DNA of 64,000 nucleotides from Hymenoscyphus infarciens (GCA_001414345.1 LLCB01000016.1:124001-188000), one strand, 5' to 3'; numbered from the stretch's first letter, positions 27,801 through 38,991 are shown. Notes: generated by a model not told the origin, from the sequence alone. Made by a program: numbers and translations.

Positions 27801-30800
27801 CTTATAGAATATACTAGAATATACTTAAAGATTATACTTATAAAGTAAGTAATAAACTACTTTATAAGAAGATATTATATAAATATAAAGATATTTATAA
27901 GCTAAATTTCTATTAAATAATACTTAACTAAGAATAGGTATTATATTACCTTAATTATACTTCTAAGAATTATAATTAAATAAATTAGTATACTTTTCCT
28001 TAAGTTAAGAGCTAATTAATTTATCTTTAAAGTCTAATTTAGTATCTCTTACTCTCTCTCTTTCTCCTTCTCTCTTTTCTTTAGAATCTCTATTATAAAA
28101 GCCTTAATTATAATTATTATCTAAATTATAATTATTAAAAGAAGAGGGCTAATAAGAGTTTAATAATTACTTTAATTATTAGTCTTCTTATATATAAAGA
28201 GATAAATTACTATTTATTCTTTAGTATATATATAATCTTATCTTAATAAGATAACTATATTTATTAATAGATATTTAAAAAGTTAGAGAGAATTTATTAC
28301 TAGAAAGGTATACTTAGTAATAGTTTTTTAAAGATATATTAATTTAAGAGAAAGAAAGTTAGATATAATATACGTTAGATAGAAGAGGTTATATTAGTAG
28401 TATAGGCTTAGTTAGCTTATTTTAAATAGATATTATATATAGATCTTCTTAGGCCTAAGTAAGTAGCTTTATAAACGTCTATAGACTAAATTCTCTTATC
28501 TCTAACTAGATTTAACTAATTTCTATATAGTCTTACTTACTAAGGTAATAGATAAAGTTCTTATTATTTTATATCTATCTATATAGTATATAATTATCTC
28601 TTTATTATATATTACTATATATTTCTAACTAATAAGTATATAGCTTTTAGTAGTCCTCTATCTAAATAATACTTATTACTTATATTATATAGTATACTTA
28701 TAGAAGTATTATAACTAATATCTTAATAGTCTTTAAAGACTAAGCGCTCTCTAGTATAATTTACTTTATTTTAACTACTATATACTATCTACTAGAATTA
28801 CTCTTAAGAATCGCTATTAGTCGAAGCTCTATTCTATTTCTATTATATACTCTTTTACTCTTATAACACGATATTCGCCTTTTACTAAATAAGACATACT
28901 TATTTACTCTTCTAAGAAAACCTATATACTTTACTATATATAACCTAAGTTATATTCTAGCTAGTATATATAGGATATCTAGAAAGTAAGCGAATCTTTA
29001 AAACCTCTATAAACTATTATTAATATCTAGTCTAAACTAGTTATTTACTTTACTTAGCTATACTAAATAAAAGATAAACTTAAGAACTTAGATTCTAATT
29101 TAGTATCTTAACTACTATAAACAGAATAGATTTATAAAACGTTATATACTTAGATCTTATAAAAGATATTATTAATAGCTATAAAGCTCTTAGTTATATA
29201 ATATTAAATAGAATATAAGGTTATTATAACAAATATAATAATATCTTTTATAAGATTCTTTAAAATATTACTAAATAGACTAGTATAGACTTATTACTCT
29301 TTAGTAATCTAATAGCTATTAACTACTATAATCGCTATCTTTAAGAAGAAGTAGAATTCTTTAATAGAAGTTCTTACTAATTTATAAGTAGTCTTAGTTT
29401 AGAAAGAGATATAATAGAGATATAGTATACTTATAATTTAGTAATTCTTATTAATAGAGTTTACTAAGATAATCTATAATATAGTTACTAGTATATTACT
29501 TAAAGTAAGACTCTTAGTCTTTTCTTACTCTAAAATACTAAGTACTACTTATAGCTATTATAAGTACTCTATACTAGGTTATATAACTACCTTTATTATT
29601 AAAATCATTACTACTATTATTTTAATTACCCTTATTTATTAAAATAGATAAAAGAAATAAAGTATTAGATAATATCTCTTATAAAGTCTATACTAAGTAA
29701 ATAGCTTTCTTTTCTCTACTACTATCTAAGTAAAACTTAACCTATTATCTTAAGAGCTAGCTATAATAAGGATTTACCTAATCTTATCTATATTATCTAG
29801 CTTTAATTTCGTCTAGCTCTATTATAATTTATAGTTAATAGATTATCTTATTCTATAATATATATATTAGAAGAACTATTACTTTATAGTAAGTTATTAT
29901 TATAAAATCTTATTTATAAAATACTACTTTTTAAAATAACTATTCTAATAAGTATTTATCTTAGATAAACTTATATAGAATAGCACTTTCTAAACATACC
30001 TCTTAGAATAACTCTATATATATATATATAGTAGAAGTAAGAGTAAAGTTTATAGTAATATTACTAGTAACTTTACTAGTAAAGTTTATATAAGTTTAAC
30101 TTATATTAGATTAGTTATAGTAAAAGAATTAGAAAGATTAAGTTTCCTAGTTCCTACCTAGTTACCTTCCTTTAGTAATAAAAGTACCTCCTATTTAGCT
30201 AAGGATTTAACCCCTTTATTAAATAAATTAAGACTTAAGACTTTTTATTTTAAATTATAGAACGAAATAACTTAATAATATTAGTATATTTAGTAGTAAA
30301 AGTTCGTATATATATAACGCTTTACTCTTTAGTATAGTCTTCTCTATCTACTACCTTATACTAGGTTACTTATAACCTTTCTATATTAGCTAAAATTCTT
30401 ATAACTTCTTATAATATAATAGGATTTATTTATCTTCTAACTACTTCTTAGCTACTTCTTAACTACTTTACTATATATTATTTAAAATTACTATTAGTTA
30501 GAGAATAAGTTTACCTAGCTTTTTCTCTCTCTACTAATTATACTAGTAAAGATAACGAAGTTCTATCTAGTATAATTTAGTAACTATATAACCTTCTTAT
30601 ACTCTTATTATCTTTAAAATCGTTATACCTTTTTAATAGCTATCTTAGTAGCCTTTCTCTTATTATTTAGTACTAAAAAGGTAATAGATAAAACTTTATA
30701 GATTCTATACCTACTATACCTTAATAATAAGATAATAGGATATATAGTATAAGATCTTTATTATACTTAGCTTTGTTTTTGTTTTTTTTAGTTTCTTTTT

Positions 30801-31249
30801 AACTATCTAAAACTAGTACTATATAGATATACTTAGACTCTACTTTATTAGTAGAAAGACTACGCTCGATTACCTAGTATTACCTAGTATTACTACTACT
30901 AAGGTAATCGAGAAATAAGTCTATAACCTAGTATTACTATTATTAGTACTAAAGTAATTAATAAATAAATTAATTATCTAGTACTATAACTACTAGAGTA
31001 ATAGATAAATATATTAGTTCTAAGATAATTTAAATAAATCGATTACCTAGTATTATTAGTTTTATTTACTTATTAGCTAAGGTAGTAGCTAGGTGTATAA
31101 ATCTAGATAAGCTTATATATATATTAATTAAATAAAAATTAAGTATACTAGTAAGTATACTTAATCTAAGAGAAGATTCTTATAACTATATTACTTAAAA
31201 GTCTTTTAAAGACGTATTAGACTTTCTCTTTTTCTTATTTAATAGTACT

Positions 31250-32745
31250 ATTAAGATAATTAATAAATAAATTAATTACCTAGTAATTAATAAATAAAAT
31301 CGATTATCTAGAGATATTATTATAAAAGTAATTAATAAATAAATCGATTACCTAGTAGTTTTACTAGTACTATAATCGATAAATAGATTAATTACCTAGT
31401 ATTATTACTAGTAGAGTAATCGATAAATAAATCGATTATAAAGATTACTATTAAAGTAATCGATAAATAAATCGATTATCTAGTATTATTATTACTAGTA
31501 GAGTAATTGATAAATTAATTAATTACCTAGTATTATTATTACTAGTAGAGTAATTAATAAATAAATCGATTACCTAGGAAGATTACTACTAAGGTAATTA
31601 ATAAATAAATCGATTAGTACTATTACTAGTACTATAATCGATAAATAAATCGATTACCTAGTATTATTATTACTAGTAGAGTAATCGATAAATAAATCGA
31701 TTATCTAGTAGTATTACTAGTACTATAATCGATAAATAAATTGATTACCTAGTATTATTATTCCTAGTAAGGTAATTAATAAATAAAGCGATTACCTAGT
31801 ATTATTATTACTAGTACTATAATTAATAAATAAATCGATTATCTATTATTATTACTAGTAAGGTAATCGATAAATAAATCGATTACCTAGTATTATTATT
31901 TCTAGTAAAGTAATCGATAAATTAATCGATTACCTAGTATTATTATTACTAAGGTAATCGATAAATAAATCGATTACCTAGTATTATTATTACTAAGGTA
32001 ATCGATAAATAAATCGATTACTAGTATTATTATTTCTAGTAAAGTAATCGATAAATTAATCGATTACCTAGTATTATTACTACTAAGGTAATCGATAAAT
32101 AAATCGATTACCTAGTATTATTACTAAGGTAATCGATAAATAAATCGATTACCTAGTATTATTTCTAGTAAGGTAATCGATAAATAAATCGATTATCTAG
32201 TATTATTTCTAGTAAGGTAATCGATAAATAAATCGATTACTATTATTATTATTACTAGTAAGGTAATTAATAAATAAATCGATTACCTAGTATTATTACT
32301 AGTAAGGTAATCGATAAATAAATCGATTATCTAGTATTATTATTTCTAGTAAAGTAATCGATAAATTAATCGATTACCTAGTATTATTATTACTAAGGTA
32401 ATCGATAAATAAATCGATTACCTAGTATTATTTCTAGTAAAGTAATCGATAAATAAATCGATTACCTAGTATTATTATTTTTAGTAAGATAATCGATAAA
32501 TTAATCGATTACCTAGTATTATTATTACTAGTAAGGTAATTAATAAATTAATCGATTATCTAGTATTATTATTTCTAGTAAAGTAATCGATAAATAAATC
32601 AATTACCTAGTATTATTTTTACTAGTATAATTGATAAATAAATTAATTACCTACTTCTATTTCTTTTAAATTTATTATAAGGTAATTAATAAATAAATCT
32701 ATTATCTTATACTTTTTTTATATAGGTAATTAATAAATTAATCGA
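31250..32745. repeat. Hairpin-forming ~46-bp minisatellite, about 34 copies
   Basis: A unit of roughly 44-48 bp repeats about 34 times. Each unit carries an inverted repeat, ggtaatcgat - aaataa - atcgattacc: 10-bp arms around a 6-base loop, joined by a tagtattattactagta linker. A looser group of related units lies at 30,868-31,060. The arms retain CG (ATCGAT) even though the surroundings are stripped. Copies with aattaatt in place of an arm show decay. No ORF is associated. Confidence 0.88.
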
Positions 32746-33800
32746 GTATATAAAAACCGGTTCTTATAAACTTATAGTCGGATATATACGTAAGATCCGA
32801 CCCTTAGCAGAGTGTCTATATATACCTACGGTGTATTTATTAGATAAGTATCTACACTCCTGCTTTCTTATATAACCCTCTACTACGTTATAGAGGATTG
32901 AAGTCTTAGACTTACTTAAAAAAGTATAACGCGACTCTAGGATAAATTAAGCAAGTTCTATTTATAATAATATCTATAATAGCCTAAGATTTTAGAACAT
33001 CGAACTAAAACTTTCTTTTAACAAAGTCCGATTATTAAATCTAGTATTCTTTACTCGCTATTTTTAGAACTAACTAATAAGATTACTATTTAACGATTCT
33101 CGCGAGATTAATTAATAAAGTTAGAGTTTACGAATAAAACTTCTTATTTATTAGCACTTACTTAAACCTAACTTCAGCTTACGTAGTCTGATTTTCAAGT
33201 ATAGAAACTGAACTAACTCTCGAAAGTTAGCTTATAGAGATAAACTTAGTATAATACTAAGAATAAGACGAAGTAAGTATAATTCTACTAAATAGGATAT
33301 TAATAATTTTATATAATAGAGTCTAAAAAGAAGAAGAGTTAAATACTAAGATAAAACTAAGATATAATAATAGAACTCTAGTTCTAAGCTCTCTTTTTCT
33401 TTAAAGAGATTAATATAAAGAATTAAAAGAGTACTAAAATAAGTAAAGAAAGTTATAGAAAGAATATATCTATATAGAATAATCTATATATAGTACTTTA
33501 ATCTAGAAATAGCTTTATTTTCAAAGGTTAGTAAACTATATAATTATAAAGTCTGATTTTATCAATTCTTCCGATTATGTTACTATAATACTTTTATTAG
33601 TTATTTCTAAAAAATAACGAAGAAAGTATTTTCAATTCAACAAAAGTATATTAGACGATAAACTCTAGTTTTTAGAACTTTTAATATTACGATAAAGCAT
33701 TCATTTATATTTATCAACTTACCGAGCTAGCTACTTTGAACTCTTAGTAAGTATTTACTACGACTTTTATCTTCTACTGGGAGAAACAGGCTCGAGTAGG
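32746..33800. other. Transition zone with a possible LTR fragment
   Basis: Base composition rises gradually from RIP-level AT toward the gene island. At 32,777-32,801 is an inverted repeat, gtcggat - 11 bases - atccgac. It is followed by sequence with TATA-like motifs (ctatatatac near 32,815) that resembles the start of a fungal LTR. No second copy was found in the window, so a solo or truncated LTR is only a possibility. No gene seen. Confidence 0.4.
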
Positions 33801-34437
33801 TTTTCCTTTGTCAAGTTTTAAAGGAACAAAAATACTAGGAGTAGATTCTTAGATGAGTTTCAATTTTGAAGTGTAATGAGCCAATGCCTTTAACCTGCCA
33901 TTTAATCAGAACCAGCTTGGTGTGTAAAATTGCCAACCATTGGCGGGACGGCGGGACGAACTTTGCTGAGAGGCACAGGAAGGAAAGGGTTGGAACAACC
34001 ATCCTAACAGGTTTCAAAGTATGGTATTATCAGTAATTATCATTCAGTTTGGTATCAAATGATAAAGCTTCTGTCAAATATAAGACCATTGCTTAGAGGT
34101 GGCATATCGCTTAAGCTGCGGGGTCAAACACCCGCGCGGGAGTGGGGGCCAAATCCTAGCTTCCCTCGTTCTGTGACATTGAACCATCGCGCGCGGGTTG
34201 TGGGCACTTTTGAGTATAGTATCCTAAGATATTGAGGGAGTTTCTGCAAATGAAATGACGCCATTCAATTTCTTGAAATGGTTGCAAATCAAAAGTATGT
34301 GAAGAACAAAAATGGAGAAATGGCAGGTATAAGTAGAAAGCATGTCTGCTCCAAGAGAACTGCATTCTTCCATTCCACAGTTCTTCTCAAGCCCAAAACC
34401 ATCAATCAACATTTCGCCATCAAACACAAAAACCAAA
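33801..34437 (+). promoter_or_regulatory. Upstream region of the dehydrogenase-like gene
   Basis: About 640 bp of non-RIP sequence between the AT block and the first gene start. It includes a GC-rich segment (34,118-34,205) with cgcgcggg-type motifs. Short open frames on both strands show no family resemblance and are treated as chance. The 60 bases before the chosen ATG are A/C-rich, typical of fungal 5' leaders. Confidence 0.4.
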
Positions 34438-35344
34438 ATGTCGACCAATCCCGTGGTCCTTATCCTCGGGGCCGGACCCAGAGTCGGTTCCTCCGTCGCT
34501 GATAAATTCGCCAGCAGCGGATACAAGGTCGCTGTCGTTTCTAGAACTGGAAGTGGCATTCAAGACACCAAAGGGTTTCTCTCCCTCAAGGCTGACCTCA
34601 AGAAGCCCGACTCAATTCCGGCACTCTTCGAAGCCGTCAAGGCCGAGTTCAAAACCTTCCCCAGTGTCGTCATCTTTAATGCAGGATCACTCACGCCCCC
34701 TCCCGATAAAGACTCCGTTTTATCGATTCCCGTCGAAAGTGTTGTGTCTGATTTGAACATCAACACAGTCAGCCCCTACGTCGCAGCACAAGAGGCTGTG
34801 AAAGGATGGAAGACGCTTCCCAAAGAGGCGAAGAAGGCGTTCATCTACACCGGAAACATTACAAATGTTTCCATTGTACCTGTGCCAATGATGTTGAATG
34901 TAGGCATGGGCAAGTCGGCTTCGGCATTTTGGCTTGGTGTTGCAGATACAACGTATGCGGCCCAGGGGTATCGGTAAGAAAGCCTAGTCTCCAAGAGGCG
35001 TGTTCAGGTAACTGACATACTCTACCTAATAGGTTCTTTTACGCCGATGAGCGAAACGTAGATGGAAGCCTTAAGGGTATGGCTGTTGATGGCGGTGAGT
35101 ACCCAATTCTTCGGAGTAAAATGTCTTGTTTGGTCGAGCTGAGACTTTTTTGATCTCAAAACTTCCATGCTCGCCCTACAAATCTCACTCCTTCTACTCC
35201 TCAAACGTCCATGAGAAAGTATACTGACTCCAAAATTCTGTAGATGCACACGGCCAGTTTTATGCTCAATTGGCGGACCAGGGGGAGAAAGTCCCATGGC
35301 ACGCCACATTCGTGAAGGATAAGGGCTATGTCCAATTCAAGTAA
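34438..35344 (+). CDS. Short-chain dehydrogenase-like NAD(P)-binding protein
   Basis: Three exons (34,438-34,973; 35,033-35,094; 35,244-35,344) give 232 residues, with introns of 59 bp (GTAAGA donor) and 149 bp (GTGAGT donor). The N-terminus is a Rossmann fold: V-L-I-L-G-A-G-P-R-V-G at residues 7-17 matches the glycine-rich dinucleotide loop, and N-A-G at 81-83 is the conserved strand-4 motif. The usual catalytic Y-x-x-x-K is absent: the expected place reads N-V-G-M-G-K-S-A (154-161), keeping Lys but not Tyr. The C-terminus (F-Y-A-D-E-R, then a W-H-A-T-F-V-K end) resembles a fungal SDR subfamily. An upstream in-frame ATG at 34,342 exists; 34,438 was chosen for its A-rich context (accaaaATG) and because the fold starts there. 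It converges on the Zn2Cys6 gene. The substrate is unknown, and enzymatic activity is uncertain. Confidence 0.85.
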
Positions 35345-35388
35345 CGGGTGTTGAAATGGGTGGACCAAGAACAAATCCTAGATAAAGC

Positions 35389-37125
35389 TCAACAATTATC
35401 TCCAGATATTCGAATCAGCGTCTCTTGGGAAGGCAAATTTATGTACCTTGAAGCTACCCAATTCTCATATATTTGGACCACAGCGTGTCTAATGAAGTAA
35501 CACCAGACCATCTTGATTTCTAAAGAACGCGAGAAATCCTGGCTGGCATCTGAAACTCTATTTCTCCAAAGATCTTCCATGATCTCAAGTGCTTTGTGAA
35601 CCGTTCCATAAACGCCCGGCGGCTGTAACGCCTCCACCATTCCGCGGAAATGGGATTCTTGTGAAGGCTCTGCAAGGCAGCCAGCAACGAGAAATGGCCA
35701 TACCATGATACGTAATAACGCAGGCGGCGATATTTGCCTTATCAAATCATTGATTTGACCAACGTGATAACGAACGTCGCAGTCCGAGCATTGCCGCCCA
35801 GAAACAACTACAGAGAGATAAAGCAGAGCGGCATGAGCCCATACTATAGTTACCGAGCATGTCTCATTAACTGTTTTATCAGACGTGAAAACATCCAGAA
35901 AGCCGCTTTCCTCTTGTGGAACAATGACTGGATTGTGTTCAAGAGCCACAAGACGAGTCTCCAGTGATTCCTTGATGACTGTGGCGCGATTGACTAAATG
36001 TATGAGATTTAGATTTCCAACTCTTTTACATTCTTGTTTCCAAGAGTCAAGAGCAGAAATTTCCCCAATTTGCAGTAACACCCAATTCTGACACCCAATC
36101 ACCGCTTCGAGATTGATAGGAGGTTCAGTGCCACCTATAAGATTGCTGTGGTACTCGTAGAGTGTTGGTGGTTTTTGTAGCACCGTGCTTGCAATAATAT
36201 CATCGAATATCAAGAGTGTGGACGAGAAGCAAAATGCGGCTTGTTCAGCACTCGGGACCTGTGTTCCTTGTGCGGGCAAAACCCATGATGATGGCCCCAG
36301 TTTATTGAAGACGGAATTGAAGCTTGAGGCAGCCCACTGCGGCCCTGCTGGCTCCTTGCCAATCTCAAGAATTTGTTTAAAAAGAGCCAGCGCTGCATTG
36401 AGATGCATTTGACAATTTTTGAAACTCGAAACTGCAAGCTCGCAACGTTGCAACTGGATTATCGTTGTGAAGATTCGTACAGACCCGTTGAGATGTTCTG
36501 TGATGCTGGTGCCATTGACGACTTGTAGCGCATGCCCCAGTACCACGAAAGCGTAGCCAGTCTGCTTGAGCACCGTTTCTGAAGCTACCTGGGCGTGGGC
36601 CTCTCCTTGCAGCAGAGAAAAGAAATATAGGCTTTGGCATAGCATAGTCTGACGCAATGCTGGGCTCCTTATCATCAGTTCCATAATCCAAGCTCGACCT
36701 CCTTGAAGGAGAGATGGTCGATAGAAAGGGAAGAATAAGGGCAGCAAATGTTCAAGATAGAACATGAGGAGAATAGTATCCGATCCGCCGATTTTGGTAT
36801 ACGCGATCATGGCCTCCGGACACGGCTCTCTCGAATCATCATCGTTTCTCGCAGGTGGCGATTGCGACCGTGGTTGAGATTGCAGTTGTGATTGTGGCAG
36901 GCGACGGTAGGCATTTTCTTTTACCTCGCGCTTAATTTGCTTGCCCATTTCCCTCTGCCTGGTACCGCCGTCCATCCATTCCGGTTTCTTTTGGTCATAG
37001 TGACAGGTGATATGAAGGGTAGCGCACATACTACACGCAGGACTCCCTTCATCGCATTTTTTCCGTCGAAGTTTGCAAGTCCAACAACCATTGGTGCTCC
37101 GATGACGAGAAGTCAAGAGAGCCAT
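35389..37125 (-). CDS. Zn2Cys6 (GAL4-type) fungal transcription factor
   Basis: A single exon of 578 residues from the ATG at 37,125. Residues 14-41 form a perfect binuclear zinc cluster, CX2CX6CX6CX2CX6C (Cys 14, 17, 24, 31, 34, 41), with the basic K-L-R-R-K-K segment that contacts DNA. It is followed by a Lys/Arg/Gln-rich linker and a long mostly helical region (from ~residue 110) typical of the fungal-specific regulator domain that follows such clusters. The frame stays open 63 codons further upstream to 37,314. I prefer 37,125 because the cluster family usually starts just before its first Cys and the extension looks non-conserved. Its stop lies 44 bp from that of the dehydrogenase gene, so their 3' ends must overlap. 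A hAT element sits ~480 bp upstream of the start. It is predicted to be nuclear; targets are unknown. Confidence 0.9.
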   Translation of the reverse strand: MALLTSRHRSTNGCWTCKLRRKKCDEGSPACSMCATLHITCHYDQKKPEWMDGGTRQREMGKQIKREVKENAYRRLPQSQLQSQPRSQSPPARNDDDSREPCPEAMIAYTKIGGSDTILLMFYLEHLLPLFFPFYRPSLLQGGRAWIMELMIRSPALRQTMLCQSLYFFSLLQGEAHAQVASETVLKQTGYAFVVLGHALQVVNGTSITEHLNGSVRIFTTIIQLQRCELAVSSFKNCQMHLNAALALFKQILEIGKEPAGPQWAASSFNSVFNKLGPSSWVLPAQGTQVPSAEQAAFCFSSTLLIFDDIIASTVLQKPPTLYEYHSNLIGGTEPPINLEAVIGCQNWVLLQIGEISALDSWKQECKRVGNLNLIHLVNRATVIKESLETRLVALEHNPVIVPQEESGFLDVFTSDKTVNETCSVTIVWAHAALLYLSVVVSGRQCSDCDVRYHVGQINDLIRQISPPALLRIMVWPFLVAGCLAEPSQESHFRGMVEALQPPGVYGTVHKALEIMEDLWRNRVSDASQDFSRSLEIKMVWCYFIRHAVVQIYENWVASRYINLPSQETLIRISGDNC

Positions 37126-37595
37126 AGTAGGGCAAGTCGTGGGCTGCGCGGCACAGGTTTGCTTTCCTAGAAAGAAGTTGGATCCCAGAAAACTCCAACT
37201 CAAGCATGCACGCCATTCCTGCGCTCCGTGGTTGGTGTTGTGTATGTTAGAATTGAGTTGGTTCGTTGGAAGAGGGGAAATGAGTTTCGACGGGAGGTTG
37301 ATAAGCAGCGCCAAGGGTCTCTGTCACGCGGCGGATTCTACGTGACAGCTCCTCCACTAAATGTGGCTCACCTCAGTCACGACGAGAACTAACAGCCCTT
37401 GAAACACAACACAAAAAAAAACCAAAACTTTCAGAGTCCTGCGCATGCCGATTAGCCGAAAGCCTTCAGACCTTACTATAGGCCCCGTATACCTTAGAGT
37501 CAGCTCTCACGTAAGATCCCGTGCTTTAGTCTTTTCGAATACTAGGTGTCAGGTAAATATCTCGCAGCTATATAACTATCTCCTTTTACTTAGTA
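37126..37595 (-). promoter_or_regulatory. Upstream region of the Zn2Cys6 gene
   Basis: Contains A/C-rich leader-like sequence near 37,400-37,435 (on the plus strand: a run of A between ACACAAC and CC). From about 37,445 composition drifts toward the AT-rich state at the edge of the hAT insertion. No other gene is seen. Confidence 0.4.
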
Positions 37596-38613
37596 GCTAT
37601 ATACAGTGTTTTGGGTTTCCCCGCCTAATCTGTTATCCTATCCTACCTCAACGATCCTTCTCCTTCCTACCTCTATTTCTATCCTACTTAATCCTATCCT
37701 AATATATCACTTCTCCTAGCTACTCTAATTCTATTCTAAAATTTATTCTATCTATTCTTTCCTATCTAAGGTATTAGAGTAGCCTTTCCTAGCCTATAAA
37801 GGAGGCTAGGTAGAGTATATACTAGCCTTAAATATATTATTTATAGTATTATTAGTAGATTTAGCAGAAGTAGTACTACCTAAGAAAAGTATATAATATT
37901 AGTCTCTAATTAGTACCTAAAAACAGGGGTTTTACTATAGTAGATCAAGTATCTAGTAGAGTACTTAATTTAGTGCTATTTAAAAGGACTTAGAAGGTAA
38001 GTAGTAGAATAAAGAGAATTAGGTCGTTACTCTCTCTCTCTCTTAAGTATTTATAAAGTAGGTTAAGTAAAGACTAGAGAAGGCTATATAAAGTCCTAGT
38101 AAGGTTAGGGTTTTTAGCTAATAGAAGCTTCTTTACTATTCTATTTTTTAACTTTAACTCTACTTATTAGCTTAGCGCTTTAATATTATATAGGACTTAT
38201 AAAGTAGGGATTATATATACTTAAGAGAGAGAGAGAGTACTAATCTACTAGGATAATACGTAATTTAGATATAATATCTCGTCTTTTAGCAGCTTTAATA
38301 ATATTATTATTTTTAATGCTTTTTAAATTAGTCTATAATATTAGTACTTTTTATCGCTTTTTACTTATTTTAATACTTTTTACTTATATACTTCCTATTC
38401 TATTCTATTCTCTCTAGTATCTCTCCTTACCTAGCTCTATCTTTTAGTCTTCCTTACCTCTTCTATCTAAATTTAGCATCTCTCCTGCCTAATTTAGCCT
38501 AGCCTATAAGTGAAATTAGCCTATCCTCTCCTTTCCTAATAGAGAGAGGTAGCTTATCCTCTCCGGAGTGCTAGGCTGACTAAGGCGGGGAAAGCTAAAA
38601 CACTGGCTATATA
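37596..38613. mobile_element. hAT-type non-autonomous DNA transposon with 8-bp TSD
   Basis: A 1,002-bp element (37,604-38,605) flanked by a perfect 8-bp target duplication, gctatata (37,596-37,603 and 38,606-38,613). The terminal inverted repeats start CAGTGTTTT and match at 21 of the first 23 positions, including TTTCCCCGCC. An 8-bp duplication and CAGTG termini are hallmarks of the hAT superfamily. The interior is AT-rich with C/T-rich and A/G-rich subterminal stretches, without a transposase frame, so it would need a transposase in trans. CA/TG depletion inside shows it has been hit by RIP. It lies upstream of the Zn2Cys6 gene. Confidence 0.88.
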
Positions 38614-38669
38614 TTTGCTTTAATAGAAGCTTAGATAATAGATATTTAGATTCTTTTCTTATACTTTAT

Positions 38670-38858
38670 ATCTAATACTAGAAATTAGATAAATATCGAA
38701 TTAGAAAAATAACTAATACTAGGAATTAGATAAATAACTAATACTAGGAATTAGATAAACTGTCTTTTACTTATACTTTTTATTCAATACTAAAAATTAG
38801 CTAAATATCTAGTACTAGAAATTAGATAAACTGTCTTTAGCTTATACTTTATACTTAA
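38670..38858. repeat. Short degenerate tandem repeats
   Basis: A 25-bp unit (aaataactaatactaggaat plus tagat) occurs twice in tandem with degenerate neighbours. A longer gataaactgtcttt...cttatacttt block occurs twice, about 90 bp apart. It lies between the hAT element and the BTB gene. Confidence 0.6.
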
Positions 38859-38862
38859 TAAT

Positions 38863-38991
38863 GCTGCCATCGAAATCGTGCGGCCGGGAATGGTTACTTA
38901 TGCAGAGGCGCCGACGAGTAAAGACATTATCGAGCTGTCATATCTAAAAATCAGAGCGTCAGATGCAGTGAAGGTTATGTTGGAAGAATAA
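38863..38991 (+). pseudogene. Possible orphan 3' end of a truncated gene
   Basis: Composition changes abruptly at about 38,860 from AT-rich repeat to ordinary gene-like sequence. From that point one plus-strand frame is open for 42 codons to a TAA at 38,989-38,991, with no good start of its own. The peptide (I-E-I-V-R-P-G-M-V-T-Y near its start, V-K-V-M-L-E-E at its end) looks like a protein C-terminus. I cannot name it. It may be the tail of a gene cut by the repeat insertions, or a chance open frame. Confidence 0.25.

Larger units (their letters stand above)
20958..30860. other. AT-rich block of RIP-destroyed repeats
   Basis: About 10 kb with the same CA/TG loss and stop-filled frames as the left block. 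It presumably includes the rest of the repeat into which Gypsy copy 1 inserted. Low-complexity islands occur at 21.15-21.65 kb and 24.7-25.0 kb. I could not assign the rest to a transposon family by eye, and no intact gene is present. Confidence 0.8.

Noticed and set aside
30868..32745. CRISPR-like array
   Set aside because: Spacers are not unique, repeats are palindromic and contiguous, and the genome is fungal; it is a minisatellite.
33835..34017. 60-codon minus-strand frame at the island edge
   Set aside because: No domain or splice context; sits in the transition zone and looks like chance.
37126..37314. N-terminal 63-codon extension of the Zn2Cys6 protein
   Set aside because: The zinc cluster normally lies close to the N-terminus, the extension is low in conserved character, and a good ATG exists at 37,125.
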